NCBI GenBank assembly: GCA_008729055.1
Contig: SDUX01000005.1
Coordinates: 670,801-734,800 of the forward strand
DNA: 64,000 nt
Direction: 5' to 3'
DNA from: Pyropia haitanensis
Lineage: Eukaryota > Rhodophyta > Bangiophyceae > Bangiales > Bangiaceae
Within the stretch, counting starts at the first letter, position 1; each line of letters opens with the position of its first letter. Below the pieces are notes generated by a model, which saw nothing but the letters and a program-made list of their open reading frames with translations, ran no database searches and was not told the DNA's origin. Both the position numbers and the translations under genes were made by a program. This document shows positions 1 to 9,902 of this stretch, in pieces.

Positions 1-249
1 CGCCGCGTCGGCGGCGGCACCCAGCGCCTCGAGCAGCTGCCTCCGCCCCGCCGCCCGCCCCCACAGCAGGTTGAACCCCACGATGGCGGCGACCAGCGCC
101 GCCGACATGGGCACCCCGCCGGCGACAGCGGCGACAAGCGCCACCCCCGCCACCCCCGCCGCCGCCTGCCACCGGGCCAGGCGACACAGCAGGACCAGGT
201 AATACACGGGCACGCGCCCGCGCCGGGGGCGCCCGCGGCATCGGGTGCC
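1..249 (-). CDS. possible C-terminal fragment of a membrane protein, cut by window edge
   Basis: On the minus strand a frame open from the TGA at 250-252 to the window edge encodes two hydrophobic stretches: one around VPVYYLVLLCRLA and a longer one, VAGVALVAAVAGG...ALVAAIVGFNLLW, separated by a short loop and followed by a basic/alanine-rich tail. This could be two membrane helices. No start is visible. Another minus frame at about 715-780 (LWVLTRAFLFGFPPWRLGGA then TAG) is also hydrophobic, so the two may be exons or the debris of one gene. The extreme GC content makes chance open frames likely. Family unknown. Confidence 0.2.
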
Positions 250-1107
250 TCACCAACAAAACGGCGGCGCCGCACCACCCCGAGGGCCCACAAGGCCCTC
301 CGTGTGCCGCCGCTGCCGACGCGATGGTACTCCCACCCCCGCCCCCGCCCCCGCCCCCGCCCCCGAGGAGGGGAGTGACAGGGGCGGCGCGTGCCGCCAC
401 CCCCTCCCCGCCCACCCCCACTCGACCCGCTCCGCCGCCGCCCCCGCCGCGAGTGGCGACAACACGTCGGCGGCGGCCACCCGCCACCCCGCCGGCGCGT
501 CGGGCGCCGCCGCCCAGCACCGCAGGCCGGGCGGGGTAGGCCGCGAATGCCGTGGCCACCACCCCCGCCGCCCCGTCAAGGGGGGTCGGCCTGGTATCCC
601 CGCCCTTCCCCGGCCCCTCTCCGTCCCCATCCCGGCGCACCTGCTGCCACAGCCCGTCCGCGGCGGCGGCGTCGCCCCCAATGGAGCGCGCGACGAGGCG
701 GGAGACGGCATCCAGCTAGGCGCCGCCCAGCCGCCAGGGAGGAAAGCCAAAGAGGAAGGCCCGCGTCAGCACCCACAGCACGGGCCGCACGGCCACGGCG
801 GGGAGGGGGAGGGCGATTGTGGGGGAGGGGGGGAGGAGGGGGGCACGCCCCACCCGCCGCCACCACAACTGCCACCGTCACCACCACCGCCGCCGCCGCC
901 TCCGGGGTGCACCGCCGCCGCATCGGCGGCGGCGTCGACCAGCCCCCTCAGCGCCTACACCGCATCCGCCCGTAGAGCGGCGTTCAGGTGCGCCCGCGCG
1001 ACGGCCCCGCCGTTGTCGCCGTCGCCGCCGTCGCCGCCGTCGCCGCCACAACCGCGTACCCATCTGGTGGGGTGGGGCCCGCGCTTCCGCCACGCCGCCA
1101 TGAAGCC
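246..1107. repeat. GC-rich low-complexity tract
   Basis: This stretch is dominated by CCG/CGG triplets and short homopurine or homopyrimidine runs. It includes a (CCCCCG)n array at about 328-366, CCACC-type repeats at 840-905 and GTCGCC repeats at 1014-1050. Long open frames occur in several frames on both strands with biased Pro/Arg/Ala/Gly composition and no recognisable domain, so I do not call them genes. Confidence 0.75.
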
Positions 1108-4100
1108 TCACTTAGAGAAGACGTCCTGCCCGCTTACAAGTGCAAGGAGTCTGCCCAAGCTGTACACCGTCCTTCCCAAGAGCAGCGGAAGGTCCGTCCG
1201 GGTCCGGATGATGGTGCGCTCCGTCCACGCGCCGGCAGCTGGATGCTCGTTCTTGTCAGGCTTGGTCAGCTCGTTGTCAACTAAGTGCAAGTAGCAAGAG
1301 CGCGGCAGCCAATAGTCGTACTCGTCCTGGCCGCCAAACAGCTCCACCAGCTTGGACTCATCCTTGTGCAGCTTCCGCAAAATGGTTACCGGGTTGCTGT
1401 CTGGCAGGGCGGTGGCGCCACGCTTCTTGGCCTGGACCCAGACTGCGACCGGACCGTCTGGCCCCACGAGGAAGAACACGCCGTCAAGCTTGAAGAAGTT
1501 GTTGGGCAAAAGGAACACCGTCCTCGACGCGTGCTTTGGGGAGCTCCGCGCATGCCGCAGAAGATCCATCACAGCATCTGACCGCCCAGTGTTGTTGCCC
1601 TTCTGGCCAGCCAGCCGCCGTACCTCCTTGTGCGCGACCGAGGCGTTCACGGGCACGTCCCGCACAACGCGGTTCTCGCCGACGTAGGCGGCACCAATCC
1701 CAAACAGCTCCAGCAGGGTCACGGAAGAGTAGGCCGTTGGGAATCGGGCACGGCAAATGGAGCGCAGGTACTCGGAGTACATGACCAGCTCTTCCGATCG
1801 GGCGCCGATCAGCGTCTTGCGGACCGTCTCCGGGGAGGGCGAGGCGTCATCCAGGTCAATCGGGTCGCCCTCGGCCTGCTCAACGACAACGTCGACAACC
1901 GTCCTCAACGCATCCATAAGGGCAGAGGGTGTGCACTCGGCGGTCACGCCTGCAACGGCGTCCAATCCAGTCAAATCCGGCACAAAGGTCTTGTCGCCCC
2001 CTGCAGTGATGTAGGACAAAGCACGGGCGTCACCCCAGGTGAGGTCCCGTACAGACAGGTTGCACCACCGCTGGTACTCAGCCAGAGCCATAGCGTCTCG
2101 CTCCTTGCGCTCTTCCTCTTCCTTTTCCTTCTCCGTCATGTCTCGCTCATCCGATGTGCGCGCATAAGCTACACGCGCGGTGGTGGCGTCAGCTCTGTCC
2201 TCCACGGAGGCTGCGTCTACCCGAAGCGCAGAGGATGCACCAGCTGCAGACGCCTCGAGTACTGCTCCACCTTGCACACCGGTTGACACCCCAAGATGAC
2301 CGCCCGCGGAAGGACGCGGCAACACGAGATCGTCTGCGCGCACCTCCTTGGCGACAAAGACGGCCGCCAGTACCGCATCACGGAACTCCGGGGGTGCCGA
2401 CCACAGGTCCGGTGGCAGGTTTCGTCGGTTGACTTGTGCAGGCTCGTTGACGCTTCCAGCACCGTCAGCGTACGCACTCGCAGACTGCCCCGATGACATG
2501 CGCGTATTGACCAGGTCCACAACGTCAAAGAAGTCCAGCTTGCGCACATCCTTGAGAGCCGAAGCAATCAGGACACCGGCACGCCAGTTGGCCCCCGCCA
2601 TCAGCGCGTAGACTTCCGCGCAGTCCGTCACCTTCATCTTGAGCCGCGTCGATCCCACCGATACAGCCAGCTTGTCGTCGGCCTTGCGGGGCGTGGACCA
2701 CAAGGCGTTGCTCATAGTGATGAATAGCTCTGCAAACTTGGGAGGGTCAATGCTGCGCACCATCCTGGCGCGGCGCCCCGACGCCGCCTGCTCTGCAATC
2801 ATCAGGGCCCGATCCAGCGACGAGAAGATGGCTACACCCACACCGTTGTCGGCCAAGGCGCACGCTTCGCTGCGGATGGGGTACTTGATGTCTCGCTTCA
2901 GCACGTCGCACACTGTGGCCCCTGCACTCGAGGTCGACAGCAACCCAAGCTCGTCTACGAGCAGCACCAACCGCGCCCCAGGACCGGCTAGGGACACCTT
3001 GCGTGCAATCATGCTGCGTGCCTCCTCTTTCACGTCGTCCGGGGTGTACTCGCCCTCCACCCCGGTGTGCTCGCTGGTCAGCCCAGCGTAGAAGGCCGTC
3101 ATGAATGCGCCAAAAGAGTCCAGCGGGTTCGGTCCAAACTTGGCCAGCTCGCAATACAGCAGCCGCACGTACAGCAAAAGGTAGTAGCCGCGAGAGAAGT
3201 TGGTGCAGTCCTCCTCAGCGGGTTGCAAGGGGAAGCTGCCGTTGAAGCTGAGACCCATGACAACGACGGGAGACCCCGCCGGGTCCGTCATATCAGCGTC
3301 AAGTGAGGCGCACATAGCGACCGTGCGGAAGGCCTCAGTCTTTCCACGCCCGCTCGACGCCAGTATGTAGAGCAAGGGCATGCGTCCGGGTGCCGTCTTC
3401 GCACCCTTGAACGCGAGTAGTTCAATGCGCTCCAAGAAGGCGTCTCCCATTGTCTTCCGCTTGTCCCAGTCGACTTGGGAGCTTGGGTTGGGCTGGAAGA
3501 TGACATCAAAGTTGGGAGGCGTCCAAACTTCTTGTGGGTGCTCGGCGTCCCCTTCAAGGAGCGAAAAGTCGAATCGGGCCTGCCCACGACGCTGAAGCAA
3601 ACGACAAACTGGTCCAGGGAAGGCAGGTGTAGTCGATACGCCCTGCAGAGAACAACAAGAGAATCGAGCCGGGAAAACAATAGGAGAGAGCGAGCGGTCC
3701 AGCGGAGAGTTGACAATCTGTCAGAAAGACCAGCGTCCGTCAAACGCAGTCACAGCCCTCAACAAACTGGATGAAGACACTACTCAGAGACGCCCTCGAC
3801 CCACTCTCATACCTGATGGTCCTTGGGCGCCTTTTTCATCGCCACCTTGTTGAGCTCCTCCTTCAGCCTCTTGATGTCCTCCTGCAGCTTCTTGATTTCC
3901 GCGGATGACGACTGGTCCGTATTGCGTCCCGCATCTCCAGGTTGCGCAGAGCACATGACCGGACTTCGCAGCAGAGCTCTACCAACCCCGACAAACGGAC
4001 GACCATAGCGGGGGAGGTGGGGCGTTGGTCGGAAGGATGCACGGGACCTAGGTACCGGCGGCGTCACAAGCGTACGACCACGGGCGTCAGGGACTAAGAA

Positions 4101-4157
4101 GGCAGTGGGGTGATGGGGCGTCATGGCGCAAGCCGCCAGCTGCACAAGGACGTGCAC
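1108..4157 (-). CDS. two-exon P-loop NTPase with C-terminal PD-(D/E)XK-like nuclease (Crinkler/RHS-like)
   Basis: Exon 1 is 4157-3813 and exon 2 is 3642-1108 (minus), about 959 residues. The long downstream frame has no ATG near its 5' end (it is reached by a TTG at 3600), but upstream lies CAG|GTATGAG at 3813/3812 and a polypyrimidine tract ending TTCTCTGCAG at 3643. Both borders are phase 0, so splicing joins the frames cleanly. Exon 1 gives a basic Ser/Arg/Pro-rich N-terminus (perhaps an organelle targeting peptide; a second Met lies 11 residues in), then a charged coiled coil (EIKKLQEDIKRLKEELNK). Exon 2 has a Walker A-like ASSGRGKT at about residues 210-217 and a Walker B-like RLVLLVDELG at 339-348. 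Near the C-terminus is LDGVFF...VWVQAKK (D835, Q852-x-K854), which fits a PD-(D/E)XK nuclease core with Q in place of D/E. NTPase plus REase-fold nuclease is the architecture described for Crinkler/RHS-class proteins of eukaryotes. The gene has no stops or frameshifts. Family assignment is by motif only. Confidence 0.6.
3643..3812 (-). other. spliceosomal intron, 170 nt, phase 0
   Basis: The donor on the minus strand reads CAG|GTATGAGAG and the acceptor TTCTCTTGTTGTTCTCTGCAG|GG. A CTGAC branch-point-like sequence lies upstream of the acceptor. The exon frames on both sides match in phase 0, and the in-frame TGA just after the donor would otherwise end exon 1. An alternative acceptor further inside (TTTGCTTCAG, about 3592) would remove 17 more residues and is less pyrimidine-rich. 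Confidence 0.65.
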
Positions 4158-4204
4158 ACGCCACAGCGGGGCAACGAGAGGCAGGAATCCGCATCTATCC
4201 TCAA

Positions 4205-5109
4205 CCTGTGAAATTTCACATGGTGGGGGAGGGGGAGGGGGGGGGGGGATGGGGTGGCCTCACAGGCTCCCACGTGGTTCCGTGGGACCCGCCACGTTGT
4301 CGCTCTGCGGCGGCGATACGTGCGAGCGCACCATGGACGGGCTACTTGGCATGCAGCTGTCCTCCAGGGATACGGTGTGCATCCAGACTCTAAGTTGCGG
4401 GCTGCACACATGCGGCTGCCCGTCTTGGTGTGGCACGGGGGTACGTACGTACGGCGGGGCAGCTGCGTCGGGCCGCGGTGGCTGGAGGACAGCTTTGGCG
4501 TGCCATCCCGCCTGGGGGGGGAGGTTGCTCTTTGCGGACGCGGCGCGACATTGCGCCGCGGGGGGGTGCACGGCGCCCAACGGCCGGGGATGGGGCGCCG
4601 CGCGGGCGGGGGGAGGCGCGCCGCACAGGAGAGGATGATGCTCAGGGCAAGTTCGTTGGTGCTGTGGCCGCTCGCCATACTCCTCCCCCCGCTACCCGCC
4701 GCCCCCCCCCCCTGGCTAACCCCCCTCCCCCCACCCCCCGCCCTAAACTGCCTTTTCCCCGCTCGCGGGGAGCCATGCATCCCCCCCAGATGTGGAGGCA
4801 CTCCCCACGACCCCCCCCCGCCAGGCGCCAGCCCGGCCGCCGCCACCCCCAACGCACTCTCCACTCTTCGCAGCCGGCTGCCGCCCACGCCGCGCGCGGC
4901 CAACCCCGCCACCCCCGGCGCCAACGCAGACTGCTCCCTCTTCCCTCGGCTGAACCAGGTGCAACCGGCCCGCCGCCGACTGTCGTCTGCGGCCGCCAGC
5001 TGTCCCCATGGCCCCCACAGCCGCCGCCTGCATCCGCACCCCCCCCGCCGTCGCTGCATGCCGCCCGCGCCGGCTGCCGGCTGTCCCGGCCAGCTGCCCC
5101 CGCCGTCGC
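4205..5109. repeat. foldback copy 1, outer left arm (C-rich triplet-like sequence)
   Basis: This begins with a G-run segment (about 4218-4250), continues through mixed sequence, and becomes almost purely CCG/CGC from about 4690. Open frames on both strands (for example a 391-residue minus frame) are compositional. The stretch corresponds to the G-rich outer right arm beyond 9143 and 14,292-15,170, but is too diverged to align base by base. Confidence 0.5.
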
Positions 5110-7125
5110 GGCGGCCACCGCCGCCCACTGTCGCTGCTGCCCCCGCCGCCGCCGCCGCCCCCTCCCGCCGCTGCCCCCGTGGCGGCAGCGGCCGTCGCCG
5201 CCCGCCACCGCAGCGCCCGCCGCCGCGGCCACCGTAGTCATTGCGGCGGCCGCGACGGCCGCCGCCACCGTTTTCTACCGCCGCTGCCTCCGCCACGGCG
5301 ACGGCTGCCGCCGCCCGTCACGGCTGCCCCTCCCTGCCGACGCTACCATCGTGGCAGAGGCAGCGGCCGCCGCCGCCGCCCTCCACCGCCACTGCCCCCG
5401 TCGGTCAGGGGGGCCTGGCGCTCCTGCCGCGCTCTGCAGCTTCCCCCCCGGACGCCGCTGCGGCCGGCGACCGCCGCCGCCGTGGTCAGCCGCCTCCTCT
5501 GACGCTGGTTGTGGCGGCCCGGCGCTGCCGCTGCGGGCTGCCGCCCTCCCCCCCCCGGCCTCCGCCGCGGCCGACTGCCACCGCCACCGCGGGCTGCCCT
5601 CTCTTTCCGTGGCCTCTGCCGCGGCTGGCTGCCGCCGCCGGTTGGGGCGGCCGGCTGCGGCCGTCGCGTGCTACCGCACCCCCCTCATGCCGTTGCGGAC
5701 TGCCGTCCCCCCCCCCGTCTGCGCCGCGGCCGGCTGCCGCCGGCGCCACGGGCTGCCGCCCCCCTCCGTCACCTCGCGGCGAAGGGTTGGACGACAGGGC
5801 CAGACGACGATGGTGGGGGGGACGGGGGAGCGAACGGCAAGACAACTGGTGACCAGCAACCCAGGTTGAACGAGGAGGTATTTGTGAGTAAAATGTGCAA
5901 TAGCGATTATTCAACTGAGAACAATACGTATATCCGCGACTTGGCTCACATCTCGTTGCATATCTAGGGAATAAAATGCGCCATTCGTCTCATGTGATAG
6001 GCTGTCACACGATCTCAGCCGTGCAACCTGAGGAGTGCATCCCGAATTCATCATTGCTGGACAGACGATTACAATACTTGACTTGGCGAGTAACTTGGTC
6101 AGCGACTCGCGCGACTGCTGGGACACAAGCGGCTGAAGCGCCGGCGTCCGACGCCGCCCTTCACCCCGCCCTGTCGCCCGCTTCACCATTCCCCGGCCAC
6201 CCAGCAGGCCGGGTGGATACACAAGCCTTTTTTACTTGTTCTATTCAGTTTTGAGTGCGCGCCTACAGGCGTCTGCTAGAGCAGAACCCCCAACGACCCC
6301 ATAGACAGACACAATGCGTGCACCATCCCTCCTGGGTTCCGAAGCTCAGGGGCGCCTGTGACGGTGAAAACACGGCTCGCTATGACATTTTAATCATCCC
6401 TGACAGTCTATGCCCCAGCAGAACGCAACCGTTTGTGCAGACAGCGCGAGAAAGAGCCCCCAGTTTGCTTTATTTTCCTCAGTGGCCAAGTATAGGCCGG
6501 GGTACAGAGTGCATGAAAGCCCCACGGCGGGAAGAGATAGTCGATTCTGGGTAATATGATCATTATGAATCTATTAGTGCTCACATCCAGCGTCGTGCAC
6601 CCGTACAGCCGACAGGAACAGCCACAGACTGGGTGGGTGAAGCGTTATAATCGCCTCCTTCGAGCAATTGTGACCGTTATGGGTCTGCTTTTTTTAGCGA
6701 ACCCTGAATACAAAGGTACCTGGTGGCTATGGTCCGTAATATTGCAATGAAAGCACACTGGAGCCCGCACATTGGCGACTGACTGACTGCAGATGGGGTG
6801 GTGGGCACTGTGACGCAGCTGGACGCGCCCACAGTCATGATAAGTGTGAAAAAAGCAGTGAAGGTAACTGGCTACTCTGTCTAGATCTGACAGATGTAGG
6901 TTTTAGTGCATGAGAGCACTGTGGGGCGTTGTACTGCCTGTCGAGGCGACGTGCCCAGAATGGTCATTTTGGGCGTCCATATGACCGACTTCCTATCGTT
7001 TGCGACGCTTTCTGAGCACATACACGTGCCTAGCGTCATCGTTTTAGTCTACGGCGAGTGCTTCAGAAAAGTTTGTTGAGTGGTCCTTGACTCGTGTTGC
7101 ACGCGGTCACAGCGCCTGATGCACC
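5110..7125 (+). repeat. foldback copy 1, inner left arm
   Basis: This ~2.0-kb arm is repeated in inverse orientation at 7127-9142. Spot checks at 5867-5990 show no differences and at 6760-6900 three substitutions, so identity is about 99% there. The part next to the centre (6951-7068) is more diverged from its partner. Small frames in the arm (99, 92, 103 and 64 codons) occur identically in both arms and look non-coding. Confidence 0.8.
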
Positions 7126-7168
7126 CATGGGAGCCAGGCGCCATATACCGCTACAACGCGTTTCAGCA
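7069..7168. other. asymmetric core of the foldback family
   Basis: About 100 bp around the centre are not self-complementary. The same core, including AACGCGTTGTAGCGG and GTGCAACACGAGTCAAGGAC, is found in inverted orientation at 19,757-19,862 in copy 2. That shows that the two palindromes belong to one family rather than being independent duplications. Confidence 0.6.
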
Positions 7169-9142
7169 AGATGTGCAAATGTTTTTGGACCTGGCCTCAG
7201 ATGACTAAAACGCTGACGCTGAGCACGCTCATGTGCTCAAAAAGTGTCGCAGACGTCGGAAAGTGCGTCTTTCATGCCCCCAAAGTGGTCACTCTGAGCA
7301 GGTCGCCTCGACAGGCAGTACAACGCCCCACAGTGCTCTCATGCACTAAAACCTACATCTGTCAGATCTAGACAAAGTAGCCAGTTACATTCACTGCTTT
7401 TTTCACACTTATCATGACTGTGGGCGCGTCCAGCTGCGTCACAGTGCCCACCACCCCATCTGCAGTCAGTTAGTCGCCAATGTGCGGGCTCCAGTGTGCT
7501 TTCATTGCAATATTACGGACCATAGCCACCAGGTACCTTTGTATTCAGGGTTCGCTAAAAAAAGCAGACCCATAACGGTCACAATTGCTCGAAGGAGGCG
7601 ATTATAACGCTTCACCCACCCAGTCTGTGGCTGTTCCTGTCGGCTGTACGGGTGCACGACGCTGGATGTGAGCACTAATAGATTCATAATGATCATATTA
7701 CCCAGAATCGACTATCTCTTCCCGCCGTGGGGCTTTCATGCACTCTGTACCCCGGCCTATACTTGGCCACTGAGGAAAATAAAGCAAACTGGGGGCTCTT
7801 TCTCGCGCTGTCTGCACAAACGGTTGCGTTCTGCTGGGGCATAGACTGTCAGGGATGATTAAAATGTCATAGCGAGCCGTGTTTTCACCGTCACAGGCGC
7901 CCCTGAGCTTCGGAACCCAGGAGGGATGGTGCACGCATTGTGTCTGTCTATGGGGTCGTTGGGGGTTCTGCTCTAGCAGACGCCTGTAGGCGCGCACTCA
8001 AAACTGAATAGAACAAGTAAAAAAGGCTTGTGTATCCACCCGGCCTGCTGGGTGGCCGGGGAATGGTGAAGCGGGCGACAGGGCGGGGTGAAGGGCGGCG
8101 TCGGACGCCGGCGCTTCAGCCGCTTGTGTCCCAGCAGTCGCGCGAGTCGCTGACCAAGTTACTCGCCAAGTCAAGTATTGTAATCGTCTGTCCAGCAATG
8201 ATGAATTCGGGATGCACTCCTCAGGTTGCACGGCTGAGATCGTGTGACAGCCTATCACATGAGACGAATGGCGCATTTTATTCCCTAGATATGCAACGAG
8301 ATGTGAGCCAAGTCGCGGATATACGTATTGTTCTCAGTTGAATAATCGCTATTGCACATTTTACTCACAAATACCTCCTCGTTCAACCTGGGTTGCTGGT
8401 CACCAGTTGTCTTGCCGTTCGCTCCCCCGTCCCCCCCACCATCGTCGTCTGGCCCTGTCGTCCAACCCTTCGCCGCGAGGTGACGGAGGGGGGCGGCAGC
8501 CCGTGGCGCCGGCGGCAGCCGGCCGCGGCGCAGACGGGGGGGGGGGACGGCAGTCCGCAACGGCATGAGGGGGGTGCGGTAGCACGCGACGGCCGCAGCC
8601 GGCCGCCCCAACCGGCGGCGGCAGCCAGCCGCGGCAGAGGCCACGGAAAGAGAGGGCAGCCCGCGGTGGCGGTGGCAGTCGGCCGCGGCGGAGGCCGGGG
8701 GGGGGAGGGCGGCAGCCCGCAGCGGCAGCGCCGGGCCGCCACAACCAGCGTCAGAGGAGGCGGCTGACCACGGCGGCGGCGGTCGCCGGCCGCAGCGGCG
8801 TCCGGGGGGGAAGCTGCAGAGCGCGGCAGGGGCGCCAGGCCCCCCTGACCGACGGGGGCAGTGGCGGTGGAGGGCGGCGGCGGCGGCCGCTGCCTCTGCC
8901 ACGATGGTAGCGTCGGCAGGGAGGGGCAGCCGTGACGGGCGGCGGCAGCCGTCGCCGTGGCGGAGGCAGCGGCGGTAGAAAACGGTGGCGGCGGCCGTCG
9001 CGGCCGCCGCAATGACTACGGTGGCCGCGGCGGCGGGCGCTGCGGTGGCGGGCGGCGACGGCCGCTGCCGCCACGGGGGCAGCGGCGGGAGGGGGCGGCG
9101 GCGGCGGCGGGGGCAGCAGCGACAGTGGGCGGCGGCGGCCGC
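7127..9142 (-). repeat. foldback copy 1, inner right arm
   Basis: Inverse complement of 5110-7125, with the symmetry axis at 7126. High identity stops at about 9143 (left equivalent about 5110), inside the GC-rich sequence, where the two arms carry different triplet-repeat arrays. A few length differences occur within GC runs near 8540-8560. Confidence 0.8.
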
Positions 9143-9417
9143 CGCGACGACGGCGACACAGTTGGCAAGTGGCCGCGGCGGCCGCTGCGGCGATGGCGGC
9201 GGCGACAGTGGGCGGCAGCGGCCAGGGGGGCAGCGGTGGCAGGCGGCGGCGGCCGCTGTCGCGCAGACGCAACGGTGGCGGGTGGCGGCGGCCGCATGGG
9301 CAGCGGTATTAAGCAGGGGCCGCCGCCGCCGCCGCGGGGGCAGCGGTGGCGGGGGGCGGCGGAGGCCGCCGCCGCGACGCCCGCGATGGCGGCGGCCGCC
9401 GCGACCGCGCCGCGGCC

Positions 9418-9678
9418 TGTTAAGGATTCGGTCTTACGGCCTTCTTCCACCCCATTACCCACGTGGATGTACTGAGAGGTAGTGACGCTAGGGGGACTTG
9501 AGTGGTAGCAGGACAGCGTGTCCGCCCCGCCTGGCGAGCGTTTAGGGGAGTCGATCGGATGCAGGGTTGACCCAACCGGTCGGAATTTACCCACGGTTGT
9601 GCCGTGGCCGGCTAAGAGCAGCGACGGCGAGAGCCGAGGGGTAGGCATCCAGGAAAAGACAACGTTCCCCACTTCACA
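9418..9678 (+). repeat. copia 5' LTR
   Basis: 261 bp, TG...CA ends. It is directly repeated at 14026-14286 with a handful of substitutions, mostly transitions. It carries the promoter by analogy, though no clear TATA box is visible. Confidence 0.92.
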
Positions 9679-9695
9679 GGTTATGGGCCAAGAGC
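9679..9695 (+). promoter_or_regulatory. copia primer binding site of half-tRNA type
   Basis: Directly after the 5' LTR is GGTTATGGGCCAAGAGC. The first 11 bases are complementary to the anticodon-stem region of eukaryotic initiator tRNA-Met (GGCCCATAACC). This is the site used by Drosophila copia, which is primed by a cleaved half-tRNA instead of the tRNA 3' CCA end. There is no TGG-type PBS here. Confidence 0.6.
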
Positions 9696-9902
9696 ACTAG
9701 CACTGCGCGGGCACGAAGACTTGGTCACTGGTCGGGCTGGGGTGCCACGAGGTAGCACTTGTGGATCTAAGCGGGGGCGTTCTCCCGGGCGGGGAGCGAT
9801 CCCCCCGGGGAGACGAGTGACCGGGTTTCCCGGACAGGTAAAAGCGGCAGGGCAAGACTTCCCTTTGGGTGCAGACTTCTAGCCGGGTCGCCCCCCTCTG
9901 GA

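Noticed and set aside
245..1294. 349-codon frame on + and several overlapping frames on both strands
   Set aside because: Pro/Arg/Ala/Gly composition follows the GC repeats, no domains, and the right part is antisense to the NTPase-nuclease gene.
3598..3600. TTG as start codon of the NTPase-nuclease frame
   Set aside because: In a eukaryotic nuclear gene the in-phase intron to an ATG exon explains the 5' end better.
4121..5869. 391-codon (-) and 479-codon (+) frames overlapping each other
   Set aside because: Both are products of stop-free GC-triplet sequence in the foldback arm, and the same happens in every GC-rich arm here.
5911..6222. 103-, 99- and 92-codon frames repeated in both palindrome arms
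   Set aside because: Duplicated only because the arms are identical; no domain, and the homologous frames are lost in copy 2.
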